From NCBI GenBank assembly GCA_050258375.1, contig JBLMYQ010000074.1, positions 1 through 62,577 of the forward strand: DNA of 62,577 nucleotides, read 5' to 3'. The notes below the pieces were generated by a model that was not told where the DNA came from, searched no databases, and saw only the letters and a list, made by a program, of their open reading frames with translations. The stretch is from JBLMYQ01 sp050258375. Lineage in GTDB: Bacteria > Bacillota > Clostridia > Acetivibrionales > UBA4821. The stretch's first letter is position 1, and the number at the start of each line of letters is the position of its first letter. Below are positions 36,159 to 45,384 of this stretch, piece by piece. Made by a program: the position numbers and the translations under genes.

Positions 36159-37189
36159 AATAATTCCTCCACTCTACAATCAATATGTCTTATAAAACCT
36201 GCAATTAATTTTACTGCAGCTTGTACATCATCCATACTAATTGCTTCAACCGTTGTATGCATATATCTTAATGGTATGGAAATCAATAAGACAGGTATCC
36301 CCGTTCTGGATATTTGAATTGCCCAAGCCTCGGTTCCTGTATTGCCGGGTTCAACATCTATTTGATACGGAATGTTGTTTTGTTTTGCATAATTAATTAA
36401 CTCTTTTGATAAAACAGGATGCATATTAGGTCCGATGCCTATTGCAGAGCCTTTGCCGAGAATAAAAGTCTCATCCTTATCCAATCCGGGCATATCACCA
36501 AATCCAGCATCGATTATAATTGCTAAATCAGGCTTAATACTAAATGCACTTACAACTGCCCCTCTTAATCCTACTTCCTCTTGCGTAGTTGCATTAAATA
36601 TTATTTGAGAAGCCAGAGAATCCTTTGCAAGCTCTTTCATCACTTCAATTAAAACAGCAATGCCTGCTCTATTATCCAATGCTTTTGAAGAAACAATATT
36701 ATTTTGAAGCTCAATCCATTTTCCTTTAAAGTTTATATAATCTCCTACTCTGATAATGTCATTTGCTTGCTGTTTATTCATTCCTATATCTATGTAAAGT
36801 TCTTCAATTTTGATTTCTTTACTTTCATTATCTGTTTGAAGGTGTGGAGGCTTTATCCCGATTACCCCATATACTTCTTTCTTACCATGAATTAGAACTT
36901 CTTGCGAAAAAAGAATTCTGGGGTCAACTCCGCCTACAGAAATAAAGCTAATAAATCCATTCTTATCAATATCAGTTACCATTAAAGAAATCTCATCCAT
37001 ATGAGCATAAAGAGCTATCTTTTTAGGATTATTAGATGCTGATATTTTTGTTCCCCTAATATTATTAAAATTATCAATATTTACACTATCACAAAATTCA
37101 GAAAAAATGCCCGAAACCAAATTTGATGCAAAATCCTCATGCCCCGGCGGAGCATTCAAAAGAGAAAGCTTTCGTAATGTATCTTTCAA
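36149..37189 (-). CDS. M42-family metallopeptidase (first of three)
   Basis: 346 residues, with LYAHMDEISLM, SKALDNRAGIA, TTQEEVGLRGAV, AIIIDAGFGDMPG and RYMHTTVEAIS as metal and catalytic motifs. It leads the tandem operon. The protein is the most divergent of the three in the His-containing C-terminal motif (TTVEA instead of SPAEM or SPSSV). A role in turning over short peptides in the cytosol is inferred from the family. Confidence 0.92.
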   Translation of the reverse strand: MKDTLRKLSLLNAPPGHEDFASNLVSGIFSEFCDSVNIDNFNNIRGTKISASNNPKKIALYAHMDEISLMVTDIDKNGFISFISVGGVDPRILFSQEVLIHGKKEVYGVIGIKPPHLQTDNESKEIKIEELYIDIGMNKQQANDIIRVGDYINFKGKWIELQNNIVSSKALDNRAGIAVLIEVMKELAKDSLASQIIFNATTQEEVGLRGAVVSAFSIKPDLAIIIDAGFGDMPGLDKDETFILGKGSAIGIGPNMHPVLSKELINYAKQNNIPYQIDVEPGNTGTEAWAIQISRTGIPVLLISIPLRYMHTTVEAISMDDVQAAVKLIAGFIRHIDCRVEELLCL

Positions 37190-37466
37190 GAATATGAACT
37201 CCTTTCAAAATAATTATCGCTTATTAATTTTATAATTCTTTTTAATATTTGTATATAACAGAAATATATCCTTTATGATTAGCTATAAATAAAATGCAGA
37301 ATAATTTATAAGCAAAATTTTTTGCCCCTATTGAAATACTTCTAAGACAAAACGTTCGTGAATAACTTCTTTGGAAGGGTCCACAGAACAATTTGTCGTT
37401 GCTATCAAAATTTTGAGAGGAAATTATTTTGCATTTATTATTAATTAACTTAAACTATATCACTTT
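37190..37466. other. Intergenic region without evident gene
   Basis: 277 bases upstream of the M42 operon and downstream of the YteA-like gene. It must carry the M42 promoter. No frame, clear terminator or recognised RNA was seen. Confidence 0.35.
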
Positions 37467-38108
37467 TCAATCCGGAAGCTGTCTTTCATAATCTGAATTC
37501 GAAAATTTATCCATCTTGTCAACGCTTCCCTGCTCATCAACTTCATTAGTATAAAATTCTTTATAATCCTTATAGCCTCCCATATCCTGAGGAGAAGAGG
37601 CAGAGCCATATTTCATTAAATCATTTAAATAATCTAATCCTTCATGCTCATCATCTTCCTGCTTATTCAAATATTTTTTCCCGAATGGGGAACCTATTAC
37701 CTGCTCTTCAACAGGTCTTGCTTTTTTAATATTTTCTTTTTCATTATTTTGATCATTCTCGCAATTTATGCATAATCTTACATAAGGTCTTACTTGAAGC
37801 CTTTCAGTTGATATTTCATTTTTACAAATTTCACATTGTCCAAATACTCCTTTGTCAATTTTATTTAAGGCTCTCTCTATCTCTTTTATCTGATTTGTTT
37901 CATTTGCTTTAAGATTAAGATTCATACCAAGATTAAAAACCTCTGTACCAAGCTCTGCAGGATGATTATCATAAGAAGACAACTCAGTTGATGATAAATT
38001 ATTTGCCTCACCACTCCCATGTTCATTCATCTTTGCTATTGTATTATTAAATCTATCTTTTTCATTTAATAATAAGTTTCTGAAGTTTTCTCTTTGTTCG
38101 CTATTCAT
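37467..38108 (-). CDS. yteA: TraR/DksA-family zinc-finger protein (YteA-like)
   Basis: About 213 residues from the ATG at 38108 with AAAGGG upstream. N-terminal coiled coil, then DNHPAELGTEVFN and a C4 zinc finger CEICKNEIS...RLCINC at roughly 100-122, followed by an acidic C-terminal tail with YGSASSPQD and YKDYKEF motifs typical of the Bacillus YteA group. Often annotated as a sporulation-associated or general transcription regulator. The function has not been settled. Confidence 0.85.
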   Translation of the reverse strand: MNSEQRENFRNLLLNEKDRFNNTIAKMNEHGSGEANNLSSTELSSYDNHPAELGTEVFNLGMNLNLKANETNQIKEIERALNKIDKGVFGQCEICKNEISTERLQVRPYVRLCINCENDQNNEKENIKKARPVEEQVIGSPFGKKYLNKQEDDEHEGLDYLNDLMKYGSASSPQDMGGYKDYKEFYTNEVDEQGSVDKMDKFSNSDYERQLPD

Positions 38109-38172
38109 ATATAATAACCCTTTCTTCTTAATTGTTCTGAGCATACAAATACCCTTTTGACTTTTTCGGTTT

Positions 38173-38445
38173 TTATTTATTCATATTTTCTTGTACAATC
38201 TTTACAAGCTCAGCAATATATTGCCCAATTAGAGGTAGATTTAAATTCACCATTGATTTTAACAAATAAAGCACCAAAGCCCCTAAAATGGTGAATCCTA
38301 TTGCCATTCCCAAACCACTTGCAACTCCTCTTATAAAATTAGTCCACAATACTTTTACAGGCTTTTCCAAAAACTCTTGATATTCACAAACATTATTATA
38401 GTTAGGTTTATTAATTTGTTTTTCGTCTTTTTCGCTTTTTTGCAT
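38173..38445 (-). CDS. DUF5665-family small membrane protein
   Basis: 90 residues: basic soluble N-terminus, the motif FIRGVASGLGMAIGFTILGALVLYLL (helical, glycine-rich membrane segment) and a short amphipathic tail. This is the DUF5665 pattern, common in Clostridia and of unknown function. It has a GAGGAA ribosome site and lies 64 bases before the YteA-like gene, so both may share a transcript. Confidence 0.75.
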   Translation of the reverse strand: MQKSEKDEKQINKPNYNNVCEYQEFLEKPVKVLWTNFIRGVASGLGMAIGFTILGALVLYLLKSMVNLNLPLIGQYIAELVKIVQENMNK

Positions 38446-38462
38446 ATTTCCTCTTTTAAAAA

Positions 38463-38498
38463 ATAAAAATCCCGATTTTATTCTAACCGGGATTTTTC
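38463..38498 (-). terminator. Terminator of the diguanylate cyclase gene
   Basis: Stem AAAATCCCG/CGGGATTTT with a 13-base AT-rich loop; on the minus strand the 3' arm runs into T residues. It separates the cyclase gene from the DUF5665 gene. Confidence 0.85.
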
Positions 38499-38519
38499 TA
38501 AAATATTTATTAATTATTT

Positions 38520-40175
38520 TTATGTAATCTTTTCATCTGAAGCAACGACCCGATTTCTTCCTGCATTTTTAGCCTTATACAAAGCTCTATCTGCTGCTTT
38601 TATAAGATTTTCTTCACTATATGCATTTAAAGGATAGTTAGCAACTCCAAAGCTTACAGTTACAGAAAGTGATAAATCTCTTGTTTTAACCGGGGTTGTC
38701 TCTATTTTTTTTCTTAACATCTCGCAGGTTTCCTCAGCTCTTTCAACATCCATATTAGGAAATATTATAACAAATTCTTCTCCTCCATATCTTGCTATAA
38801 TATCAGTTCTTCTTATGGAATTTTTAACAACAGATGTAATTATTTTAAGAACCTTATCTCCAACTAAATGAGAGTAATTATCGTTAAATTTCTTAAAATG
38901 GTCTATATCAAATATAACAAAAGACAAAGGATAATCATTTTCATGTGCAATTTTAAGCTCTTTTGAAAATTTTTCCTGAAAGTATAATCTGTTAAAAATT
39001 CCTGTAAGAGCATCTGTTGTCGCAATTTCTTTCATTTTTTTATACAATTCAAGATTTTCAATAGAACTAGACAACTGATGCCCAATTAAGGTAATTAACT
39101 TTTGAGTCTGCTCATCATATCTATTAAATTCAACACTTTCTATCAACATAACTCCATACTTCTTTTTTGTTGTACTTATGGGCATACAAACAAATGATTT
39201 TACATTTCTGTCTCTAATAAATTCATAATCATCATTATCAACAAAATTCACCACAAAGAGACTTCCGTTTTCTATAATATCAAATATTACATCATTATTA
39301 ATACTTTTTGAAAGCTTTTCCATATTATCTTCATCTTCAATATTGGTTTTTTCTATTTCCAGCGAACCTCTTTTAGATTCAAATAAAAATATGGTAGAGT
39401 ACTCCGCTCCAACAACTTCGATTATGGTTTCATTAATATACTTAAGAAGCCCACTGATATCATATATTGAGGTTATTACGCTGCTAATATTATAAAGCTC
39501 ATAATATTTCTCAAGAATAACTTTTAATTCTTGATTTTCAGTCTCACTCTCATTAAGCTTGCTTTTAATATTTTCAGACTTCTCATCAACTACTTTCAGT
39601 AATTTTACTGCCTCATCTTTCTCTTTTTTAGCCAATTCTATTTCAGAACTACTTTTGATACATGAATCCAGCTTTTCAGCTAAAATTTTTGAAACTATTG
39701 CCCATGCTGCAAAGCTTGAAATAATTATAAAAGTAAAAGTAATTGTTTCAGGAAGCCTTTTTACAGCTTCAGCACCTGTACATAGAATAAACACAAGCTC
39801 TAATACCATTGATATATAAGCCGTATGCAAGCCTTTTTTAGGACTTTCAATCAGGGTATTCATAATTACAGCTCCAAGAATAAAAACAGCAGTCCAAGCA
39901 TCTAAATTCAGATAAAAAAAACCGAAACAAATAAAAAATATTTCTACAGTTCTTGTTCTAAGATAAAAGTAATCTAAGCTTTGCACGCCAGTATCGGTAA
40001 TATATTTCTTTAACAAATTTAATACCGCAAATACTACAGTAAATATAATACCGCTAAAAAGTGCATAAGAATTAAACCTTATAAAGGCATCTTTTATTAA
40101 AATATGTACAAGAAGAATACCTAGAAAAATCCAGGTATAATTAATATAGTACCTTTCTGTATTCGGCTCTTGCAT
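38520..40175 (-). CDS. Membrane diguanylate cyclase with GAF domain
   Basis: 551 residues. Five to six membrane segments (about 10-175), a coiled-coil linker, a GAF domain (about 225-375) and a GGEEF domain with an intact ARYGGEEF active site. An RxxD inhibitory site (RRTD) lies five residues before GGEEF, so product inhibition by cyclic di-GMP is likely. It makes cyclic di-GMP from two GTP at the membrane. The two HD-GYP proteins at 45385 and 50375 could degrade it. Confidence 0.93.
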   Translation of the reverse strand: MQEPNTERYYINYTWIFLGILLVHILIKDAFIRFNSYALFSGIIFTVVFAVLNLLKKYITDTGVQSLDYFYLRTRTVEIFFICFGFFYLNLDAWTAVFILGAVIMNTLIESPKKGLHTAYISMVLELVFILCTGAEAVKRLPETITFTFIIISSFAAWAIVSKILAEKLDSCIKSSSEIELAKKEKDEAVKLLKVVDEKSENIKSKLNESETENQELKVILEKYYELYNISSVITSIYDISGLLKYINETIIEVVGAEYSTIFLFESKRGSLEIEKTNIEDEDNMEKLSKSINNDVIFDIIENGSLFVVNFVDNDDYEFIRDRNVKSFVCMPISTTKKKYGVMLIESVEFNRYDEQTQKLITLIGHQLSSSIENLELYKKMKEIATTDALTGIFNRLYFQEKFSKELKIAHENDYPLSFVIFDIDHFKKFNDNYSHLVGDKVLKIITSVVKNSIRRTDIIARYGGEEFVIIFPNMDVERAEETCEMLRKKIETTPVKTRDLSLSVTVSFGVANYPLNAYSEENLIKAADRALYKAKNAGRNRVVASDEKIT

Positions 40176-40191
40176 TCTGGTATACCTACCT

Positions 40192-42390
40192 TCAGTTATT
40201 TTCCCAGATTACCTCTATATTATCTCCATTTTTTATTTTATCTGTATAGGCAGCCGGTCTTCCGTTCAGCTTAAGCTGAACTGTTCCTGCTCTAAGCTGT
40301 TTAGTATCAACCTGGTATGTGTTGAAAATATCTACAAAGAAATATTCATTTTTGCTGCCGTCTAAAGTCAATTTCTTACCATTTACCAAAACACTAACTG
40401 AATTGCGGATGCTTTTACTCATGTCTTCATTAGAACTACTCATATTGGTTTTTACTTCAGAATTAGTATTAGTATGGTTCAAGTTATCTACGTAGTTTAT
40501 TCTTTCATCATTTACTATTTTATTTTGCACTGTTGTATTAGAGTATAAGGCTTCAGACGGTTTATTGTTTTTTTTAGATTTTACTTTATAATCATTAAAT
40601 TCTATTACATCGCTATCTTTTAGAACATAGTTTTTCCCTACCTCTACTCCATTTACTGTTGACACACCATCATTAATATCAATACCAACAGAATCTGCAA
40701 AGTCCTGTATTGTTTTTATTACGTTAATATCTATTTTATCTCCATCTTTAATAGCGGTATTCTCAGTTACAGCTTTATAATTTATTGTAACAGCAGGAGT
40801 AATATCAACCTTAAGATTATTATACGTTATTCTCTTTTCACCAATATCCACCAAATCAGAAAGTGATAATTTTGCAGAAACTCCATCAACAGCTGGTGTT
40901 ATTTGAATATTGTCACCAGGCTTTAACGCTGTTTCCATACTTGCAGGCTGACCATTTACTTTTATTTCTGCTGCTTTTCCATGCTCTCCACGAATTATTT
41001 TCTTTTCACCGTTAATTTGGTAAGATATACTTCTACCTGTTCTTCCAATCAAATATTTAGGGTCAAATCCATCTAGAATTAATGCATCTGCGACACTTAA
41101 TTTTTTGGAATTAAATAACCTGATTTTTTTCTCATTAAGTGTTACACTTAAGAAATCAGACTCCATTGACTGCATTGCATTTACAGCTATTCCAAGAGGT
41201 GTTATCGCTTCCGGTCCCGCAAGCTTTTTTCCACTAAACTTAACTGATTGAATAAAATCACGACCTCTTACAACAACTCTGTCATGTGTCAACCCAAGCT
41301 TGTCTGCAATAGCCTCTGTAAGTCCTCCAATTTGGCTTCCACCACCTACGCAGAAAATCGCATTAGGCGCTTTTTTATTATACTCCATGATTCTATCAGC
41401 TATTGTTTCTCCTAAAAGTACAACACTTTCATATATAGCTGTGCGGATTTCTTTTTTATCAACTACACGAGCACTGCCAAGAACATCAGTAAAGCTGACA
41501 TTAGGCTCACTGTTATCATTAAGTGTTAGTTTTATTTTTTCAGCAGTATTGAAATCAACCAGATATTGATGTGCAATTTTTTCTGTAATTTCATCTCCGG
41601 CAATCGGCGCCATAGAGTATCCAATTACAGCACCATCCTTAGTAATAGCAATATCAGACGTTCCTGCTCCAATATCAACAAGCGCAAGATTTAACAGCCT
41701 GAGGTTCGGCGGTATACAAACATTTATAGCTGCTATTGGTTCAAGTGTTAGATTGGTTACCTGCAATCCAACTCTATTCATAACTGTATATAAGCTATCT
41801 ATTACAACATGGGGAAGAAATGTAGCAAGCACTTCCACTCCTGCAGTTTTACCCTTATGCCCAAGCAAACTGGAAATTACATATCCATTAAGATAATATG
41901 ATATTACACTGTATCCTACACAATAAAATACGGTTTTCTCATTATCTTTTTGCTCACTTTCAAGCTCAGCTTGAGCATTCTGAACACCTTCAAGCTCAAT
42001 ACTTGAAATAATATCCTTTGTAATTTCTTTACTTGCTTCAAAAGTTCTTTCCACCTTAACTGAATATGTCTTTAGAACACGACCGGCAGCAGCAATCGCA
42101 ACTTTTTTAAGCTTTATTCCAAGCTTATTTTCGAGTTTTCCCTTTACATCTGCAACTATATCTGCCACCAAGCTTATATCATGTATCTGTCCATCCAGCA
42201 TGGCTCTGTTTTTGTGTTCATTTATTTCAACTGCAAGTATTTTAAGCTTGTCTCCCTCTTGGACTCCAACCAGTCCCACAACTGTCCTTGTTCCTATATC
42301 AAGTGCAAATATTAATTCTTCTGCTTTGTATTTAGAAATCTCACTATTTTTCAATTTGTTTTCAACCTTAACCGTTTTTCCTTCTGACAT
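40192..42390 (-). CDS. FtsA-like ASKHA ATPase with beta-grasp-like C-terminal repeats
   Basis: 732 residues from the ATG at 42390 (GGAGGTG six bases upstream); the frame can be read from 42441. Residues about 25-390 are FtsA/PilM-like, with ALDIGTRTVVGLVG, the ALVDIGAGTSDIAI phosphate motif and VGGGSQIGGL. The rest, about 340 residues, is far longer than in true FtsA and holds at least three similar units with VNG.P....LK.GD.I motifs, suggestive of beta-grasp folds. The gene is far from any fts cluster in the window, so a cell-envelope or signalling role is as likely as division. Confidence 0.8.
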   Translation of the reverse strand: MSEGKTVKVENKLKNSEISKYKAEELIFALDIGTRTVVGLVGVQEGDKLKILAVEINEHKNRAMLDGQIHDISLVADIVADVKGKLENKLGIKLKKVAIAAAGRVLKTYSVKVERTFEASKEITKDIISSIELEGVQNAQAELESEQKDNEKTVFYCVGYSVISYYLNGYVISSLLGHKGKTAGVEVLATFLPHVVIDSLYTVMNRVGLQVTNLTLEPIAAINVCIPPNLRLLNLALVDIGAGTSDIAITKDGAVIGYSMAPIAGDEITEKIAHQYLVDFNTAEKIKLTLNDNSEPNVSFTDVLGSARVVDKKEIRTAIYESVVLLGETIADRIMEYNKKAPNAIFCVGGGSQIGGLTEAIADKLGLTHDRVVVRGRDFIQSVKFSGKKLAGPEAITPLGIAVNAMQSMESDFLSVTLNEKKIRLFNSKKLSVADALILDGFDPKYLIGRTGRSISYQINGEKKIIRGEHGKAAEIKVNGQPASMETALKPGDNIQITPAVDGVSAKLSLSDLVDIGEKRITYNNLKVDITPAVTINYKAVTENTAIKDGDKIDINVIKTIQDFADSVGIDINDGVSTVNGVEVGKNYVLKDSDVIEFNDYKVKSKKNNKPSEALYSNTTVQNKIVNDERINYVDNLNHTNTNSEVKTNMSSSNEDMSKSIRNSVSVLVNGKKLTLDGSKNEYFFVDIFNTYQVDTKQLRAGTVQLKLNGRPAAYTDKIKNGDNIEVIWENN

Positions 42391-42467
42391 AAAAGCACCT
42401 CCATAAATTTTACTATGAATCGTTTTGTAAATATTTGGCAACTAATATTATAACCTTCAACATTATA

Positions 42468-43103
42468 TCATTTTATTATTTGTTTGGTAAAGTCACAATA
42501 TTTATTTATTTTACAAAAATCACATTTTGGTTTTTTTGCCATACACGTTTTTCTCCCATGGGTTATCAGTAAATGATGCATTTTAATCCATATACCTTTA
42601 GGAATTGTTTTCGATAACTGATTTTCAGCTTGTTCAGGATTTTTTGCATGGGCAAGCCCAATCCGGTTTGATACTCTAAAGACATGAGTATCTACTGGTA
42701 TTGCAGGTATATCAAATGCTTCAATTAAAACAACATTTGCTGTCTTCCTGCCCACTCCGGGAAGCTTAATCAATTCTTCAAATTCGTCCGGCACATTCCC
42801 TTTGAACTTATCAATCAATATTCTACATGTATCAGCTATATTCCTGCTTTTAGACTTGTATAGTCCGCAGGGTTTTATCACATCCTCAAGCTCTTTTTCT
42901 CCAAGCGCTAGAAGCTCTTCAGGTGTTTTCGCCTTGTTAAAAAGCTCTATTGTCACCTTATTTACACGTTTATCAGTACATTGTGCAGATAGCATTACAG
43001 CTATTAATAATTCAAATGCCGTATTATAATTTAATCCCGATTTAGCATCGGGATATTCGTTCAATAATATTGTGTAAATTGTATTTATCGGTTTTTGTTC
43101 CAT
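42468..43103 (-). CDS. nth: Endonuclease III (DNA glycosylase/AP lyase)
   Basis: 211 residues with HhH-GPD fold: LPGVGRKTANVVL contains the catalytic lysine, VDTHVFRVSNR the catalytic aspartate, and C-x6-C-x2-C-x5-C near the C-terminus holds a [4Fe-4S] cluster. It removes oxidised pyrimidines and cuts abasic sites in base-excision repair. Normal length; located between glgA and the FtsA-like gene on the same strand. Confidence 0.95.
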   Translation of the reverse strand: MEQKPINTIYTILLNEYPDAKSGLNYNTAFELLIAVMLSAQCTDKRVNKVTIELFNKAKTPEELLALGEKELEDVIKPCGLYKSKSRNIADTCRILIDKFKGNVPDEFEELIKLPGVGRKTANVVLIEAFDIPAIPVDTHVFRVSNRIGLAHAKNPEQAENQLSKTIPKGIWIKMHHLLITHGRKTCMAKKPKCDFCKINKYCDFTKQIIK

Positions 43104-43143
43104 TTATACCACCCACATTTTTAAAGAAGCAAAGAAATGCCTT

Positions 43144-44601
43144 TTATATTTTATTTTTCTTTAAAATTGCTTTATTATAAATATCAATATGCTTACTCGC
43201 GGAACGCTTCCATGAAAAATCCTGATCCAAAGCTCTTATTACAAGCTGCTTCCACTCTTCCTGCTTAGTGTTATAGAATTTTATTGCTCTATTTACTGTC
43301 TTTACAAGTTCCTTAGAAGAATACTCTTTAAACGAAAATCCGTTTCCTTCTTTATTAAGCTCACAATCTGATACTGTGTCTGCCAAGCCACCTGTTGCCC
43401 TAACTATTGGGATAGTTCCATATCTTAGGCTGAATATCTGACCCAACCCACATGGTTCAAACTTTGATGGCATTAGAAACATATCACTGCTTGCATAGAT
43501 TTTTTGCGCAAGTATAGGATTAAAGCCAATAAACACAGCAACATTCTTAGGATATTTTTTTGCAAAGTTCTTGAATAATGTTTCAAAGTATTCATCCCCC
43601 GAGCCAAGCAAAACAAACTGCATATCATTTTTTAATATTTCTTCCATTGCCTCTGATATAAGGTCTAACCCCTTTTGATTTACAAGCCTGGAAATCAACC
43701 CAATCAGTGGAGCATCACTTTTTGGCAATCCCATTTCCTTTTGCAGCTGAGTTTTATTATATTTCTTATTTTCCAGTGAATTTCTATCGAAATTTTTGTA
43801 TATTTTCGGGTCAGTCGCAGGATTAAATTCTTCATAGCTTATTCCATTAACTATACCATACAAATCCTTCTTTCTCTGTTTTAACAAGCCTTCAAATCTT
43901 TCTCCGTATTCAGGAGTTTGTATTTCTATGGCATAGGTTTCACTAACGGTATTGATAATATCAGCATAATTAAGCCCTGCCTTCATAAAGCTGAATGTTC
44001 CGTAAAATTCAAGCTTTTCCGGTGTGAAGTATGTTTCATCAAGTCCAAAAAGTTTGATTGCATCCGCAGGGTAATTTCCTTGATATTGAAGATTATGCAC
44101 TGTAAATACAGTAGATATTTGTGAATAAAATTCATCATTTTTATACTTTTCTTTCAAAAGCGCACATACAGGTCCGGATTGCCAATCGTTGCAGTGAATA
44201 ACATCAGGCTTGAAATCAATAACCTTTAGCATTTCTAAAACTGCCTTGGCAAAAAAGGCAAATCTCTCAGCCTCATCAAAATAGCAGTACATATGCTCTC
44301 TGTCAAAATACTGGTAATTATCAGTAAAGTATACCTTTACCTTAGCATTCTCAAGATTCATTTCATGCTCGCGAAGAATGCAGGTTTCTTTTCTCCATTC
44401 CATCATAACAGGAAAATCTGCTGTATATTTTAGCTGTTCAGCTATCTTTTTATATCTTGGCATAACAATTCTTACATCATAACCTTCTTCAGCAAGCGCA
44501 ATCGGAAGAGAACCAGCAACATCCGCCAGCCCTCCGGTCTTAGCATACGGGGATACCTCCGCTGAAACAAAAAGAACCTTCAACTTGTTTTTTTGCGGCA
44601 T
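43144..44601 (-). CDS. glgA: Glycogen synthase (ADP-glucose type, GT5)
   Basis: 485 residues. The ADP-glucose binding motif KTGGLADVAGSLP lies near the N-terminus. PDVIHCNDWQ, GLISRLVNQKGLDL and the C-terminal PSKFEPCGLGQIFSLRYGTIPIVRATGGL are standard GT5 motifs. It extends alpha-1,4-glucan chains from ADP-glucose. No other glg genes are in the window, so it is a solitary locus here. Confidence 0.96.
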   Translation of the reverse strand: MPQKNKLKVLFVSAEVSPYAKTGGLADVAGSLPIALAEEGYDVRIVMPRYKKIAEQLKYTADFPVMMEWRKETCILREHEMNLENAKVKVYFTDNYQYFDREHMYCYFDEAERFAFFAKAVLEMLKVIDFKPDVIHCNDWQSGPVCALLKEKYKNDEFYSQISTVFTVHNLQYQGNYPADAIKLFGLDETYFTPEKLEFYGTFSFMKAGLNYADIINTVSETYAIEIQTPEYGERFEGLLKQRKKDLYGIVNGISYEEFNPATDPKIYKNFDRNSLENKKYNKTQLQKEMGLPKSDAPLIGLISRLVNQKGLDLISEAMEEILKNDMQFVLLGSGDEYFETLFKNFAKKYPKNVAVFIGFNPILAQKIYASSDMFLMPSKFEPCGLGQIFSLRYGTIPIVRATGGLADTVSDCELNKEGNGFSFKEYSSKELVKTVNRAIKFYNTKQEEWKQLVIRALDQDFSWKRSASKHIDIYNKAILKKNKI

Positions 44602-44682
44602 TATAAAGCCCCCTTTGTTGAATTGATTCTATCATTACTATTTATATGATTATACTTTAGCAGAGGATTAATGCAAATTCAA

Positions 44683-44720
44683 CAAAAAATACAAGGTAAT
44701 AATCCTTGTATTTTTGTTTT
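44683..44720. terminator. Terminator between the response regulator and glgA
   Basis: A 9-bp stem (AATACAAGG/CCTTGTATT) with A/T tracts on both sides, usable in either direction. It lies just past the stop of the response regulator (44732). Confidence 0.8.
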
Positions 44721-44731
44721 ATTTTATATAA

Positions 44732-45181
44732 TTAAGCTTTCTTTTTTGTGTTTATAAAATTATCAATAATCTTGTTAGCTTGAGCAAGTTCCATATTTAG
44801 CTTTCTGTATGTAAGAGCTGCTTTTATCGAATTAGAAAACAAGAGTTGATCTGTTTGTGTTATCGGTTTAAAGTAGTACCCAAAAACATTATATTGCAAT
44901 ACTTCCTGCACTGTATCAACATCAGCCATTCCGGAATAAACAACTACTGGTATTGATGAATATTCTTCATGCTCCTTCAACCAATTTAAAAATTCAAATC
45001 CATCCATGACAGGCATCTGTAAATCAAGTATTATAAGGTCTACTGGTTTTGTTTCAAGAATGTTTATAGCTTCTTGTCCGTTAAAAGCAATGAGCGGATT
45101 ATAATTAAAATCTTCTATACAATACTTTACACTTATTTGGTGAATCAGATTGTCATCCGTGATTAGAATGTTAAAAATCAT
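44732..45181 (-). CDS. Single-domain (CheY-like) response regulator
   Basis: 149 residues from the ATG at 45181, which has GGAG nine bases upstream (the frame opens at 45196). Receiver features: ILITDDN acidic pair, LIILDLQMPVMDG with the phosphorylated Asp, VVVYSG (Ser of the T/S position) and FKPIT with the conserved Lys. A ~35-residue tail follows the receiver domain. No output domain and no kinase next door. Divergent from the adjacent HD-GYP gene, which may be its functional partner. Confidence 0.88.
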   Translation of the reverse strand: MIFNILITDDNLIHQISVKYCIEDFNYNPLIAFNGQEAINILETKPVDLIILDLQMPVMDGFEFLNWLKEHEEYSSIPVVVYSGMADVDTVQEVLQYNVFGYYFKPITQTDQLLFSNSIKAALTYRKLNMELAQANKIIDNFINTKKKA

Positions 45182-45384
45182 TATCATCAACTCCATATTA
45201 GTTTTTTATATAAATCTTATCAAAATAACCCTTACATATTTATTTTATAACATTATAATAAATCGTGCAATTGTTTTATTTTTATAATAAAATATTTATA
45301 GATTGCTTAATTAATTGAATTTTTTTTTATCTATGTTAAAATATAATAAGAGACATAATAATATTTATTTTTGAGGTGTTCAAC

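Noticed and set aside
40192..42390. Bona fide FtsA of the divisome
   Set aside because: There is no ftsZ or ftsQ neighbour, no C-terminal membrane-targeting helix, and a long repeat tail is present.
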